Positions 25,701-38,336 of a stretch of DNA of 64,000 bases are shown in pieces. The DNA is from Apoderus coryli. Taxonomy: Eukaryota; Arthropoda; Insecta; Coleoptera; Attelabidae. The notes beneath the pieces were generated by a model. That model did no database searches. It was given only the letters and a program-made list of their open reading frames with translations, and was not told where the DNA came from. Numbering within the stretch: the first letter of the stretch is position 1; each line of letters starts with the position of its first letter. The stretch is from the NCBI GenBank assembly GCA_911728435.2, contig OU452211.1, forward strand, positions 4,340,001 through 4,404,000. The letters run 5' to 3'. A program made the translations under genes and the position numbers.

Positions 25701-26321
25701 TGTTAGACCTGAATTTCTTTAACACATATAAAAGACTTTGTTGCCATTGGAAATTTTTGACGTCATAAATTAAAATTCTACCAACAAAAATTTTCACTTT
25801 ACACTTCCTAAACAAATCACTTCTCTAGAAATCAGCTAAAAGTGAAATAAACAGTATTCTTTTGCAATAAATTAAGAACCGAATCAAGCGTAATATAATA
25901 AATTAATTTACTGTGTTTTGATTTCCTGTCCATTGCTTCATAATTACTTTAGTATTGAAATCATTTCATACAAACATTATCTTGTTAAAGAAACTGACAA
26001 GTTCTGATTTGGCAAACATCTTCCTTTATGGTTGATTTTGTTATAATTTTTTATATAAGGACATTTGCCGGTTTTTATGTCATAAAACAAGTAAATATAT
26101 ATGCTTATTGATTATATGGAAGCATATTTATTGGAAATTACATGTTTTCTTTTTTTTTGTGCAACGATGGTAATAATAGTTTTTACTATTGTATTTCCTT
26201 GTTTGAGGTGATGTAATATTTGTTTATATTTGTTCTAATTGATTGTTGCATGCAGTTCTGCAAGTATTTTTCATTATGAATATTTATTTGTTACTCATAA
26301 TAAACACTTGAAATATTGCAG

Positions 26322-26467
26322 ATACTTTTAATTCCAATCCAGTTTCGAGTATTCCTGCAATAAAGAACGAAGAATCAGAAGGGCAAAATCACAAGATAAA
26401 CAAAAAAATAATCAACGACACCCAACAAAATAAAAAGACACAAAACCAGTTAAGGGAAAATTTATAA
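26322..26467 (+). other. Possible alternative terminal exon in laccase 2 intron 1 (weak)
   Basis: After an acceptor-like AAATATTGCAG there is an open frame of 47 codons and a stop. It is in the right phase to continue from laccase 2 exon 1 (G|AT gives Asp). It encodes a hydrophilic peptide starting DTFNSNPVSSIPAIKNEESE, rich in Asn, Gln and Lys. No domain is recognised and no strong polyadenylation signal follows closely. An open frame of this length can occur by chance, so this is only a candidate for transcript evidence. Confidence 0.2.
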
Positions 26468-28300
26468 ATCAAATATCATTTACTTTTAACACTACCTTCG
26501 AATATTTGTAATAATTGCAGGAAATCAATTTCATAAATAGGTATATTGAATTTTATGAGCTTATTGACGGTTACTTTAATATTATTTATTCATAATATTA
26601 CTGCGTATTGTGACTCAACAAAGCGAAATTAAAATGCAAGATAATTGCGCTTAGTTACAGTTTTTAATTCAAGTTATTAACAATTATCATCGATACTTGA
26701 TTTCATCATATTATCCATTTTTAATTTATTTCTTTTTTGGTAGTACATTTTTTTCTCTCATTTGAAGAGAAAGTAGTGCGATAGCTTAGTAACCCAGATA
26801 TCATCATTTAATTATTGGTGATTTGAAATTTTTGCATTAAGGCAGAATCAATTGCTTCTACCTGTTACATTAGTTAATGGTTGGTTTAGTTTAGTCGTTA
26901 TTACATGATAATCGATGTCGAATTTGGAATTCAGATTATAGTTGTTTTAGATGTAGGAAATAGGTAGTTTTTTTATTATTGTTAGTATTAGAACCTGATT
27001 AACTTTGTGTTAATCAATTACCCAACAAAAAATTTAATGGAAGTTAATGATGATTGAATAAAAAGTTTCACCAGGACATCAATCATTTGCTCGAGATTCC
27101 ATTCCACTTAAATCAAAAGCAGCTTGTACAATTAAGAATTCCTTCTAATTGGTTACTGATAAGTACCTTTTGTTATCTTTTCAGTCTAATCAACTACAAA
27201 TAAAGTAATGGTACTCGTACTATCGTTGTTTTTTAGCAGAAGTTGCAATTTTATCACACTTCTAACGTTACTCCCTGATCAAAAGTCCAAGCTTGAATAG
27301 GAGCAAAGAATTCGATATCCTATTAACATACTTCCAGATAGCCAAGTAACCAACGCGTACCATAGAAGGCCTATATAAACATTAAGAACTATTTAGAACT
27401 GTCAAACCACGCCCTCATATATTGGGGAAATAACAGTCTGACTCTTATCTGAATTCCTTGCCTCCGGTTTGGAAGGAAATGAAAAGACAGACTTTCTAAT
27501 GACGGAAAGCTCACTCCGTAAAATCATATACTCCATTAAAAATATTGCGCTTTTGTTTATTATATGAATAAATGCGAAACGCATTATTTAATAGCAACAA
27601 TAGATTTGTTTGGTCAATTCATGTCGAACCAACCTTTTTTGGCTTTTACCACTTAAATTCGATCATCTCCGCTTGGCGTAGATCTAAGAATTAAGGAGAA
27701 GAATGCAAACAGATCGCATTTTCAGGCCGTACGGAACCAAGAGGTGAATCAAAAAATTAACAAAACGACATAAAGAAAAATCACAAGTAAACTGACTGGA
27801 CGATATTAAAAATATGCCCAAGAAAAGGTTGTTTCAAGCGGTCTGGGATTGATAAATAGATTACCAGGTGCGGGAAAGATGCTAAAATTCTGCCTTAAAA
27901 AAATGAAATTAAGAATATAATAAATTGATATTGCTTTAAGTAATTGGAGAATTAAAAAATTATAATAAAAATACAATTTGTCGGTTAGATTGTTAAAGAA
28001 ATATAAACCTGTCATGACACAAACTACAGTATGTATTAGTGAAAGTAAAGATTCTTTTTCTTCCATTTTACAACAAATGTACTTCATTGAAAATGAAAAT
28101 ATTTATGTCATCTTACCTTAGAACAAATAATGTAATTGTCACAAGAATATCGGGTGTCTCAAAAAAAATTTTCATTATAAATGAACTTTAATAAATATCT
28201 TTTTATGGGTTTGCTGTTGTTAATGCTGCAGATAATAAAACACCCTTAAAATCAAATTGATAATGCAGTATACATAATAAAGGTATTAAGTACAAAATAC

Positions 28301-28331
28301 CTGATGAAGATGCAAAAAATAACTTCGAAAC
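28301..28331 (+). ncRNA. Hammerhead-like core, degenerate (weak)
   Basis: CTGATGA is followed by a poorly paired loop and CTTCGAAAC. The GAAG/CTTC pairing overlaps the core and stem II is weak. It is listed because the same layout appears at 11091 and 36411. Ribozyme activity is not supported. Confidence 0.2.
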
Positions 28332-28424
28332 ATTGAATTGTAATGAGTTATTTTGACACAATTATAAATATGAATTGTTGAAGTTTGCTTTATTATGAGA
28401 ACCAAAGAAAGCAAAGGAAAAAAA

Positions 28425-29050
28425 ATATTGACTTACGCCATCGTGCTTTGGGGTGGTTCTTCGCACGCCTTGAGAATTTTCAGGTTGCAAAAGAGGGCGG
28501 TTAAAATACTGGTTGGCGTTGGGCCACGTGACCATTGCAAGCCGTATTTTGTAAACCACGGTATAATGTCATTGCCGTGTGTTTTTATCTATCATACCTT
28601 ATTGGAGATCCATTCAATTCGGGACTCACTGCGGCCTCACTCTAGTAATCATACCTACAGTACTCGGTCGGCTGATTTGTTGATCATTCCAAAATATAGA
28701 CTAACAAAATCTAAAAATAACTCTCTTAATTACAAATTTTATAATAAGGTACCGAAGCAGATTCGGTCGTTTAACTACAAATTATTTAAAACTAAAATAA
28801 AGACATATTTGTTAAAGCACTGTTTTTACTCTGTCGATGAATTTCTTGAGAGTGATTGGTTGTAGAGTTCTTGATTCTTGTTGGCAATATTGCGTTGTTT
28901 TGTTGTGCAGTATTGTCCTAATTATTGTATATTGTCGTATATATTTTTATGTGGTTTGTATTTGTGTTGTATTTACAAGTATTGTATTTATATTGACAAA
29001 CTGTATTTTTCGAATATTGTAATAAACTATCTATCTAACTATCTATTATA
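28425..29050 (+). mobile_element. LINE 3' end with intact C-terminal coding segment
   Basis: The frame 28395-28865 ends a non-LTR RT. TYAIVLWGGSSHALRIFRLQKRAVKIL is the usual connection motif (W.....L..LQKRAVR.I). It is followed by YSTRSADLLIIP, YNKVPKQIR and the C-terminus LLKHCFYSVDEFL, then a stop at 28863-28865. The downstream 3' UTR ends near 29045 in a short CTAT-type simple tail. The copy is strongly 5'-truncated (no YADD region) but this coding piece has no stops, so it may be relatively young. It lies in laccase 2 intron 1, same strand. Confidence 0.85.
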
Positions 29051-29061
29051 TTGTGTTGTAG

Positions 29062-29131
29062 ATAATAAGTATCCATTCGGTGAGTTCGGACCTGTAGCGG
29101 GTGATATTGATATTAAAGAACAAATATGTAG
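29062..29131 (+). other. Possible cryptic exon after the LINE tail (weak)
   Basis: Directly after the LINE 3' tail, TTGTGTTGTAG could act as an acceptor and AG|GTAATA as a donor. The 70-base interval is open in the phase that continues laccase 2 exon 1 (G|AT) and leaves phase 2. That is the same in/out phase as exon 2, so joining to exon 3 at 39893 would keep the frame. The peptide (DNKYPFGEFGPVAGDIDIKE..) matches nothing I know. The GC content is higher than the surroundings. Confidence 0.2.
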
Positions 29132-32100
29132 GTAATAAAATAGCCGACATGTGAGGTAACAAAGAAAGACGTCTTAATCTGAAATTACCAATTGTCAATT
29201 CATCCGTGATTAACTTTAATAAAACACATGGATGGTGAAAATCAACTTTAATCAGAATTTTACGCTATAAGGGCGAGTTAAATGTATAGAAATGTACAAA
29301 TTGCCAACATTTAAATTGCAAATACTTTACTTTTCAATTTATTGAGCTTTGTATCATATCTATTCCAGTGTTTTTATATTATAATTTAAAACTTAGTATT
29401 ACTTTATCGATTCATGCAAGAAACAATCACTTATGCAAAAATACCAAGCATTGTTTGAACAACTCTAATTGACCTTGACCTGTTTAACCCAACCACTTAA
29501 TCTGCAATCTTACTTTGTCTATTCAGTCATTAAGAAATATTTCTGTACTAAAAACAAACAATTTAGCTTAATAAAACCGCAGAACAAAAGGAAACCAGGT
29601 ATTGAAAAATTAGTTTGTGAGAATAAAATAGTTGCAGCAAGACCTTTTTTTTTTAATTATTATATTACAATTGAGTTTATTATTGGACAAAGTAACAAAT
29701 TAAAAGTGTGAAGAGAATTGAAAGTATTTAATTCGCTTGCGAATTATGCTGGTATAATTTTTAGTTTTGTTAATCTATACTGCATATCTCTGCTAAAGAT
29801 TCGATTACATTTCTACCAACGCAAAAAGTAAAACACTGGTCCTGTAATATTTGATAATATTCTAATAAATAAAGAATAGAAATATCTTCAGCACTACAAC
29901 AATGAAAATAAAAATTTAGAATCTGACCAATGTGACGAAAAAAATAATATCGTTAACAATTAATTTTCGTGGGGCTTCGATTTTAAGGTAACTTCGAAAA
30001 TGTGTCCAGTACATTCGCTACAGCATCAAGATTGATTTGAGAATATTGTTGCTAATAATTTGACTTACTTTCTTCTAAAAAATTGAAGAATTTAAATTGA
30101 TAATTTAAATTTTTTTATGGCATCAGCTTTCTTCATACCGAATTGGTTTCAACTGTATTATTAATCTCTAAATATAAATATTTAAAGGTCGATATATTCT
30201 GAATAAATAAAGATCTCGAAACAAACGATTATCACAAAATGAATGTGAATCGAGTATAACATCTGTAAGATGCATTCTTTTTTTTTTCTACTCTGTCCCA
30301 TTCATAAACCATATGGATATCTGCATATGGTGAAAATGAGTTGGTAATAAAAAATTTCTTTTTTCTGTTGTTTAAAGTCGTTCTGTTATGATGGATATTA
30401 TTGCGCATGAAATTGTTATATATTTATTAATGGTGACAGAAATTGAATCTATGGTACAAATTTTATGTTAATTGTTTACTTGTTTTGATATCCTTTCATA
30501 GACGTAACGTACCAGTGAAAAAACTAATCAATAGATTTCATCTATTAATTTGTCTGATAATTGTATTCATAAGTTGTTAGTCTTTTTGTGTTCGGCCCCA
30601 GGGTGCAATCGATACATTGAATTTAATTGATAAAAGGAACTTTTTCTTTGGTTAAAAAAATTATTATTGTAACAACATAATGAAAATACTAATAATAACC
30701 GAGAATCGTTCATTTCTTTACATCATTGTGTGGGTACAAAAAATTAACTTGGTAATAAAAAAACTATAACTAGGTCAGTTAATGATAATTTATATCTGAC
30801 ATGAAAATTGTTATAATTTGTTTACGTTCTATTTGTTATTTCTACTTCTACTTTCTTTTTATTTAATTTTTAATTTCGTTGAGTTGCTTTTAAATTTACA
30901 ACAATGCTATTACTTTGTATAGACGGCTAAAAAAGAACTTTTTCCAAGAATTTTCTAGACAATACAACAGATACTATTTTTAAATTAGTTTTTGCGTCAA
31001 TAGTACTATCCTCAAATATAATTTTTTTATATTAAGTTATATTAAAGTTCATCATTTACTTTAGACGATTTGTTATTGCAAATCTTCCATTGAGTTTTGA
31101 TGTGATGATTTAGCAATGTTGGTGCAACATTTGAGTTGTTAGCAACTTCAAGAGTTAACGTTTTGGCAAGACATTGAGAAGAAAGTCTATACTTGGCAAC
31201 ATAATATACTACAGTTTTTTTTAATTACGTCAACATGTCCCTCGTTTAATTCAGAGAAAATACTCCCATATATTTGTTGTTATCAATTATAATAATCATA
31301 ATTAAGCTCAGGTACACCAATTTGATTCTAACATCATATTAAATTAACAAAAAATTGAGATTACAATGGTATAAAGGAACAATAAACTGTTTTGTAAGTC
31401 GCACATCCTTATTCATTATAAGACAATAATTTATTTAACACTATTTTAATAATAGTACCTACCTTATTAGCAAGACAGTGATTTACCAGAAAATTAAGTA
31501 ACCAAAATTAAGAATTATGTGAGAAATATAGATGACCTTCTTATTTAATTTTCGTACGGCATTAATTGTAACTGAGTTATTCTGTCATCTAAAAAACAAT
31601 GAAATACTAATGAGCTTTATTAATGATCAAATTCAGAATTCAAGGAGATATACCTTACGTATATTACTGTTTTGCATGAAATCCTGCATCCTTGGAAATG
31701 TTTATGCCGCCGTCATACAAAATCTGTTTCGTTTCACTCTGGACACAAGCCTCAATACTATTGATGACTCTATTCTACTATGATTGGCATCTGTAAATAT
31801 ACCAGGAATTATTCAGTGCGTGATTAAATGGTTATAATATATGTATATAAAACAGAACGCAGTTTACAAATAGATTTTTCAATATTGTTTTTACCATTTG
31901 TGAATGTAAGTAAGTACGGGTACTCTATTATGCCAAGATCAGTTTGTACCTTCATAAAATTCACATACTAATTCTTACTGTTACAGAATAGGAAGGTTAG
32001 AGGTTAGGCTTTCGTAATACAAAGAACCACACCCAAGTTTGTTATGTGTACCATACAAGTACAGAATGGGAATAATGGGATTCAAGTATATCTTTGTATT

Positions 32101-32922
32101 TATTACTCACTAATAAGTAATTAAGGTTTTTTATAGGATTGCGGTGTTTTAACAAGCATCGTGGGAATTATAGATTGATGATTATTGTTTGTTTCATTTG
32201 ACTGTATATTGCACATTCTCCTCTATTATCTAGAGATTTTAAATAAACTCAAAGTATCTTCTGTTGCTAGCTGCTTATGACGTTTTTTGTCATGCCTGCC
32301 TTGCAAGATGTTATGGAAATAAATAAAAAGCTAAGACACTAATAGAATCTGTTAAAAGTTGACCTCAAAAAAGCATTAAATATTTAATAGAGGGAATAGA
32401 TTATCGGAGTTGTATATAGGTTACGTACTTGAGTTAAAGTCTCCAGGTAAAACCAATCGGTTTGGCCTATGTTTGGTAACTTATTAGTAATGTATCTTTA
32501 TTTTTGTTCGTAGAATTCTACAATATAGAGAAACAGCCGACCTCAGGGTTTAAGTCATTCAATAAAATAAATAGTTTTTCTTTTATTTTGAAGTTGTATT
32601 CTCTCTTCTGGAATTTGTACAAATATTATAGGTAAATCTGCGCATACATAGAGACAATACGAAAGCTTGTAGAGGATGTTTCTGAATACCTTCACCAGGT
32701 CATCATCATGACCAATTTGAAAATAACAAATACTAATAAAATTCGGATAGAAGTTTTTACTAAGCAAACAAAGTGTTTGTCTGAACGATAGTCTATTGTA
32801 GGTATTCTGAAAGATTTTGGTCCCTTTCGGAAATTAGTAGTGTACATATTATTTGTTCGTCGCATTCTTTTTCAGGGCAAGACATTTTGGCATATCAAAA
32901 ATTGCTCAATTTCCCATTAGTT

Positions 32923-33270
32923 CAATAAATATGATTGTTTTTAACTTTTCACCCTCCTTTTATGACCCTCGCCTACGCCCTATGACTCTCAATTTTATTT
33001 TGGATATTATTACAGCTAGATTCTATTCATGAATTTAATATCAATTTTCTTTGATTTTATATACATATATTTAGATTTTGGTCCCTTTTTAAATCAAATC
33101 CGCACGCCCTGTATACATAAATTGCACATAACAGTTTTTTCTAGACCAACATCTATTAACAAAAAGAAAATCACGTCATTTTTTCATTTAGTTTAGTAAA
33201 TATGATTTTTTTTTCAAGTTTTAACCCTTTTTTATACCCCTTAACTACGCCCTATGAGTCCCAAAATCTA
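32923..33270. repeat. Diverged direct repeat, about 270 bp apart
   Basis: Segments near 32923-32996 and 33193-33270 share the order TAAATATGATT, a TTTTAAC/ACTTTT stretch, an AACCC or CACCC run and CTACGCCCTATGA. The second copy is diverged. CGCCCTGTATACA near 33104-33117 resembles a transposon end. This looks like an old duplicated repeat inside intron 1. Confidence 0.5.
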
Positions 33271-36210
33271 ATCAGTTCTTCGGCATATCCAATAGTATTT
33301 TAGTACCAAATTTAGTTAACATTCGTTAAGTCGTTTTTTAGTTATCGTGTATAAAGACAACGACAGACATTTAAAAAAAACTAATTTACATCTAAATTAA
33401 CCCAAAACAGGTATTTCCGATGAAAATATTTGTTTTCATGAAACCAATAGCTTCTCCATATACCATAATATATCCAATATGTGTATTGCATATGGTATGG
33501 ACAGCTAGAAATATATACGTATGTAAAAGAAACAGAAAATGTGTAGGTTACGCGTCTATGCGACTGTTGGGGTCTCCAGGAAAAAAAAACACTTTTTCGT
33601 ATTTTTAGTATATTTCTAATAAATATTAGTAAATTAATCATAGTAAAAATATTAAATTACTTTAAATTATATGAGATTTTATACATTGTCCAGGCAAATT
33701 TGTACATAAGCATGAATGGGAGCTTCTATGAATGCAGAATAACATGAAACAAACAATAGCTAATTTTATTGCGGGCTTTGACAGCTTTTTTATAGAGCAT
33801 AGCGGCTCAAGGGTGACACAGATTTGTAAGAGGATAATTACGCTATGAACACTAGTGCTTTTGTAGTTGCCAGTTTCCCAGATGCTTTAATTAAAGACGT
33901 GTCATACAAGATAATAGGTTAAATAAATGGTCTTTTCATCAAAAATACCTATAATGTCAATTAAATATATATAAAACCTGTCCCACGCAGCAAATGTTGA
34001 AAGTGTTTGTTTTGAAACTAATGTTTTCTGATTATTACAATTTTATTTGGAAGGTGGTATTTTGTGAAATAACCCTCCTATAACATAGTAACCTAATTTA
34101 GAAAGATTAGTATTTTGCATGCCATTCTAACAAAAGACAATTCATCATAAAAATATGTCATGTATTGTTTAGCAATAGAACAATAAACAATTTTTTCTAA
34201 ATGATTATTTATAACAATTTTCAAACAGTTATATCACCGTATTGCAAATTTACCAAACAATTTATAAAACTCAACAATATTTAATAAATCCATTCATAAC
34301 GAAATATTTTAATATATCAGATTACATAGCTTCAAATTGTTGCAATTTTCTATAAAATTGATTATGAAAGGATAGTTAATAAGCATATTATTATAATATA
34401 ATTATTATGTAATTGCGTGTATAAATGCAATAATGTTGAAATATTACCTTTTTTCCGCACCATGATTAATTTGTTGGTATCATAATCTAATTCTTGCACG
34501 TGATAAACATTTTTTGTATGTGATACTTACTTTTATCTATTGAATTGAATTTATTGTGCGCGCAAAGCCAAATATATCTGTTTGTTCTTTTAACTAATAA
34601 GTAGAGCTTTTACCAGAGCACAGCAAAATCGTTTCTGGGACAATAAATTAAAATATTGTCTACACAAAAATGAATTTTGTTTTGATCGACAGCAAAAAGA
34701 ATATCATTTATATACTAGGTGTTTAAATAAAGATGTACCAGTATTTCTATGACATATAATAAATCAAAGAACAAGGGGCTATATTTTTGGCCAATTTCTT
34801 CGAAACTATGAAAAGTATATTCATGAAATTTGGTACAATAGCGTAGTTTTTTATGATAATTTATTTATTATGAAATCTTGACTGATTTATGTAAACTAAC
34901 TGATAATTAAATACTGCATTTATTGTCGATAACAAATTTATAAGTCTCAAATCTCTGGCGGTGAACTTAGGAACCTGAGGCACAGTAGTAATAATATATA
35001 TTATAGAACTCTTTAATATACAAGGTTTATAAGAGTTTAAATAGTTGCTTATCTATAGCATGGCGCTTGCAAATTTTTTCAGGCTGTTCTGGTAGTAATC
35101 AAAAGTAGTTAATTTGCAGTTAGAATACTGTCTGTTTTACAACGTAATTTAAACAATTATTTGTTGTTGAGGAATGTAATTTATTAAACATTCACAGCAA
35201 TGGTAACTGTAATTACTAATTACACAATATTTTTTCTTGTGATTACCATAATCAGTCTACAAGAAAAATCTTAGGAAATTTCACCTGTAACTATATATTT
35301 CTTACGCAGACATGTTAAATTGAAAATTTAACAAAATTGTAAAATAATTAATAATTTATATAACAATTTAATCAAATAGCAACAAACTGGTAAACCTCAC
35401 GTTTACATCTATTTATTTAATGCAATCAACCATAAATTTCAGTTTTGTTTTGATATAAAATTTATTATATAACATTATTAAAAAAATAAAAATACATTAA
35501 TGCCAAAAGTGTTAAATATAATAGCAATTATGGTATAGTAATTATTATAGATTAGTAGTTTTACAATAATTAACTAATTATTTCACACCAATAACTAATT
35601 CATGTTCATTATTTAATGTATTATAGTAATAAATATATTAATTAATATATATTAATCATCATTGTATATAAATTATTGTTATTATTATGTAAATAGAAAG
35701 TTTGCAGCTTAAATATAGAATTAGGTATTATTTAATAAATCAAACAACTACTTATTCAAAATAATATACTGAATTAAATCTCGATAAATTAATTTTCATT
35801 CCTCGTCATTATGGATTATTTCTCGAAAATTATTTATTTATTTGTTATATAGGTATATTTATTGTTATATTACAATTATTAATCACCGGCTAAATTTCTT
35901 TGCCTGAGAAATGGGTATTGTTATTACTTTGTATTATACAGGGTGTTTGGAAGGTCGATAGAAAGTCTTGAGGAGGTGATAGGGCAGACCATTTAGAATC
36001 TTTTAAACTAAATATACCTTAGTACAAAGTCTTACGATTTTCGACTTATTGGAGATTTTCGATTTTTAGTATGAAAATATGCGTTTTTTCCTGGGATCAC
36101 TAAAAGAACAACAGGCTATATGAAATAGTTTTTAAATACCTAAAAGTGTGTGTTTTTTATTTGGAGAACACACACAAAAACAAATTGACTGCAAACAAAT
36201 AATAAATAAA

Positions 36211-36516
36211 TGATTCAAATAAAACTCGTCAACTCCACAAACAAATCAATTTAATATGCTCAAGAGCACACTCATCTTTCACAAATGGTGAGTTTAACAT
36301 ATTTAATATCTGATATATTTGAATATTGTAATTTTACGTTCTTGTAGAATCCGTATCGTAGCCGTATTTAATTAACCGTCTCGAGACAATTTTCAACTTT
36401 TAATGTACCACTGATGATGGGAACAACGTATCCCGAAACATGTATGGTTTGATGAGTGTGCTCTTGAGCATATTAAATTGATTTGTTTGTGTAGTTGACG
36501 AGTTTTATTTGAATCA
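36211..36516. repeat. Nested hairpin MITE with 66-bp inverted arms
   Basis: The left arm 36211-36276 (starting TGATTCAAATAAAACTCGTC) and the right arm 36451-36516 are inverted copies with about one mismatch in 66 bases. The 174-base spacer has no coding capacity. It holds a hammerhead-like core at 36411-36444, just before the right arm. The element interrupts the larger transposon at 35939-37062, so it inserted later. The near-identity of the arms suggests a young insertion or selection for pairing. Confidence 0.85.
36405..36449 (+). ncRNA. Hammerhead-ribozyme-like motif in the MITE (candidate)
   Basis: CTGATGA (36411-36417) is followed by one T, then a stem GGGA (36419-36422) with TCCC (36431-36434), then GAAAC (36435-36439), AT and GTA (36442-36444). 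This gives a minimal two-pair stem III before a GUA cleavage triplet. The flanks TACCA (36406-36410) and TGGT (36445-36448) can form stem I. This is the layout of minimal type I hammerheads known from Penelope-like retroelements and retrozymes. The extra T between the core and stem II departs from the strict consensus, so activity is uncertain. Confidence 0.4.
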
Positions 36517-37062
36517 TCTGATTTGCTCCTCGATATTATGGACTACTTTAGAATAATAAAGATATGTTTTCGACGAATGTCCAGCTCATTTCCGTTTCGA
36601 CGTAAGACAATATTTGGATGATATTTTTCCAAATAGCTAGACCAATTCAATGTTCTGTGGCCTCCTAGATCCCTCGACTTGACACCATTGGATTTTTTTG
36701 TCTGGGGGCAGGCTAAAGAGTTAGTTTATACGTAAGTAATGGTATCAAGAAACCATTTAATAAGAAAAATTCGAGAAGGTTTTCAAGTAATGCAGCAAGA
36801 CAGGTTATTACATACAACAACTACCGAAGTAGGACGTAGAGCTCGAGCATGTATTAGAAAAAATGGTTCTCACTTTGAACACCAATAAAGCATGTTTCAA
36901 TTGTTTATTTTGTTTCATTTACAAATTTATGATTCAAATTTCTAAATCTGAATATCTCGAAAACCGTAAAACTTTGTACAAAGGTATGTTTGCCATAAAA
37001 GATTCTACATGGTCTGCCCTATCACCTCCCCAAGACTTTCTATCGACCTTCCAAACACCCTG

Positions 37063-38336
37063 TATATAACAGATTTTTCACTTTTCACAGTATAAATCGA
37101 CAATCGTCGCACGTCAACGAAAAATAACTGTGAGGAAATATTTGTTACTGTTATATCCTTACAGTATTTTTAAACAAAAAAGGAAAACAAATTCAACACG
37201 TTGAAATAGGATTATATTTTATACTGAATTGTATATTATTTGTAAATTACTAAATACTGGAAGAATATGGAAACTAGTGCAAGTATTTTTTAATATTTTA
37301 TGATTTGTTAATAGTTTTTGATATACACTAGAAATAGTACGTACCTCGTAGAAAAAGCTAAATTTCCGGACTACTGTAAATACTAGTGGAGGTGCCAGCC
37401 GACACAGGCAATAAGGAGTCCAGGACTGCGGCTTTTTCTGCGAGGTATACAATGCACTATTATCTATTTATTGACAAGACTTACTCCTGCTTGCTTGTTT
37501 TGAAGATTCATTTGCAGTATTATAAATATTCATAGAGACATTACACTGTGTAAAGGCAATCTTAAAATAGCTAAATCCCACCTATATTAAGAGACTTCAT
37601 CACACCTAAACTCTACATTTCTGTTCTAATTCATCGGTATAAGTATGTTAATTTCCAAATATCTCAAAAATAGTGAATCATAGAGGTGATCATAAGCAAT
37701 ATATTTTTTAAGGAAAAGTGACTTATTTTATTTCACGCACAAAAAACTAATTGTCAATATTTGTTTGTAAAGATTCCCCTGCTACATTATATACCTACTT
37801 TTATTTGTGGGACACAATCAATCCATTATTCATAATGTAAAAACAGTGAATTTTTATTAACATCTTTCCGCTTCCTCAAATCAAGCAAATATTCTGATTT
37901 CTAAAAGACAAGCGTGAAATCTCTTTAAAATAAGCTATAACCGTTGTTGTGCGTTATTCTATCATCATAAATTTAAAGTAATCGCTATTATAACGTGAGG
38001 TTCAATGTCACCCATGGTTATTAAAACGATTATCGCATTATCTCTGGCAAATTTATAGCCATGATTACTTGTTATTATTTGTAATACCTATATCAAAATG
38101 TGCCCATCAATTTATTACTTGATGTAAAACTTTCGTTTAATGACTGTAATTTGTAAATTATTGTTGTTAACTTTCATCTTCTCGTCTGTTTTATAGCGAC
38201 ATTAGAATAATTTTTAATTTTGTAGGGAGTTTTAAAAGCTTTGCTTATAGCAAAAGATCATCAAGATACTTTCAAGTACCAATTGTTTACTAGCATGTCA
38301 AAAAATTGCATTTTAAATATGGTCTTTGTTTTTCAG
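37063..38336. other. End of laccase 2 intron 1, no element recognised
   Basis: This is AT-rich sequence between the transposon and exon 2. The last bases (TTTGTTTTTCAG at about 38325-38336) make a good polypyrimidine tract and acceptor. The minus-strand open frame at 37219-37452 has no recognised domain. Confidence 0.5.

Larger units (their letters stand above)
35939..37062 (+). mobile_element. DNA transposon with long (about 0.1 kb) terminal inverted repeats
   Basis: The left end (CAGGGTGTTTGGAAGGTCGA at 35939) and right end (complement ending CCAAACACCCTG at 37062) are inverted copies for about 110 bases. Both ends are flanked by TA, the mariner/Tc target site. The interior + strand at about 36570-36890 retains a transposase DDE tail. 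PAHFRFDVRQYLDDIFPN is followed by PPRSLDLTPLDFFVWGQAKELVY (frames mixed) and a C-terminal FQVMQQDRLLHTTT segment. This is related in layout to the relic at 15330-15648. The N-terminal half is gone. A hairpin element at 36211-36516 is nested inside. The element lies 1.3 kb upstream of laccase 2 exon 2. Confidence 0.85.
17317..38336 (+). other. Lac2: Laccase 2 intron 1 (21 kb), rich in mobile elements
   Basis: The GT at 17317 pairs with the AG at 38335-38336 and the codon is completed (G|CA = Ala). The intron contains a Tigger/pogo relic, a Tc1 relic, a LINE 3' end and a transposon with a nested hairpin element, each listed separately. A long first intron is usual for insect laccase 2. Stretches 19751-26321, 26468-28424, 29132-32922 and 33320-35938 are AT-rich and I see no gene or known element in them. 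Confidence 0.85.

Noticed and set aside
38306..38336. Alternative ATG start just upstream of laccase 2 exon 2
   Set aside because: The in-frame ATG lies in the intron before a good TTTTTCAG acceptor, and the exon 1 signal peptide joins in phase, as in known laccase 2.
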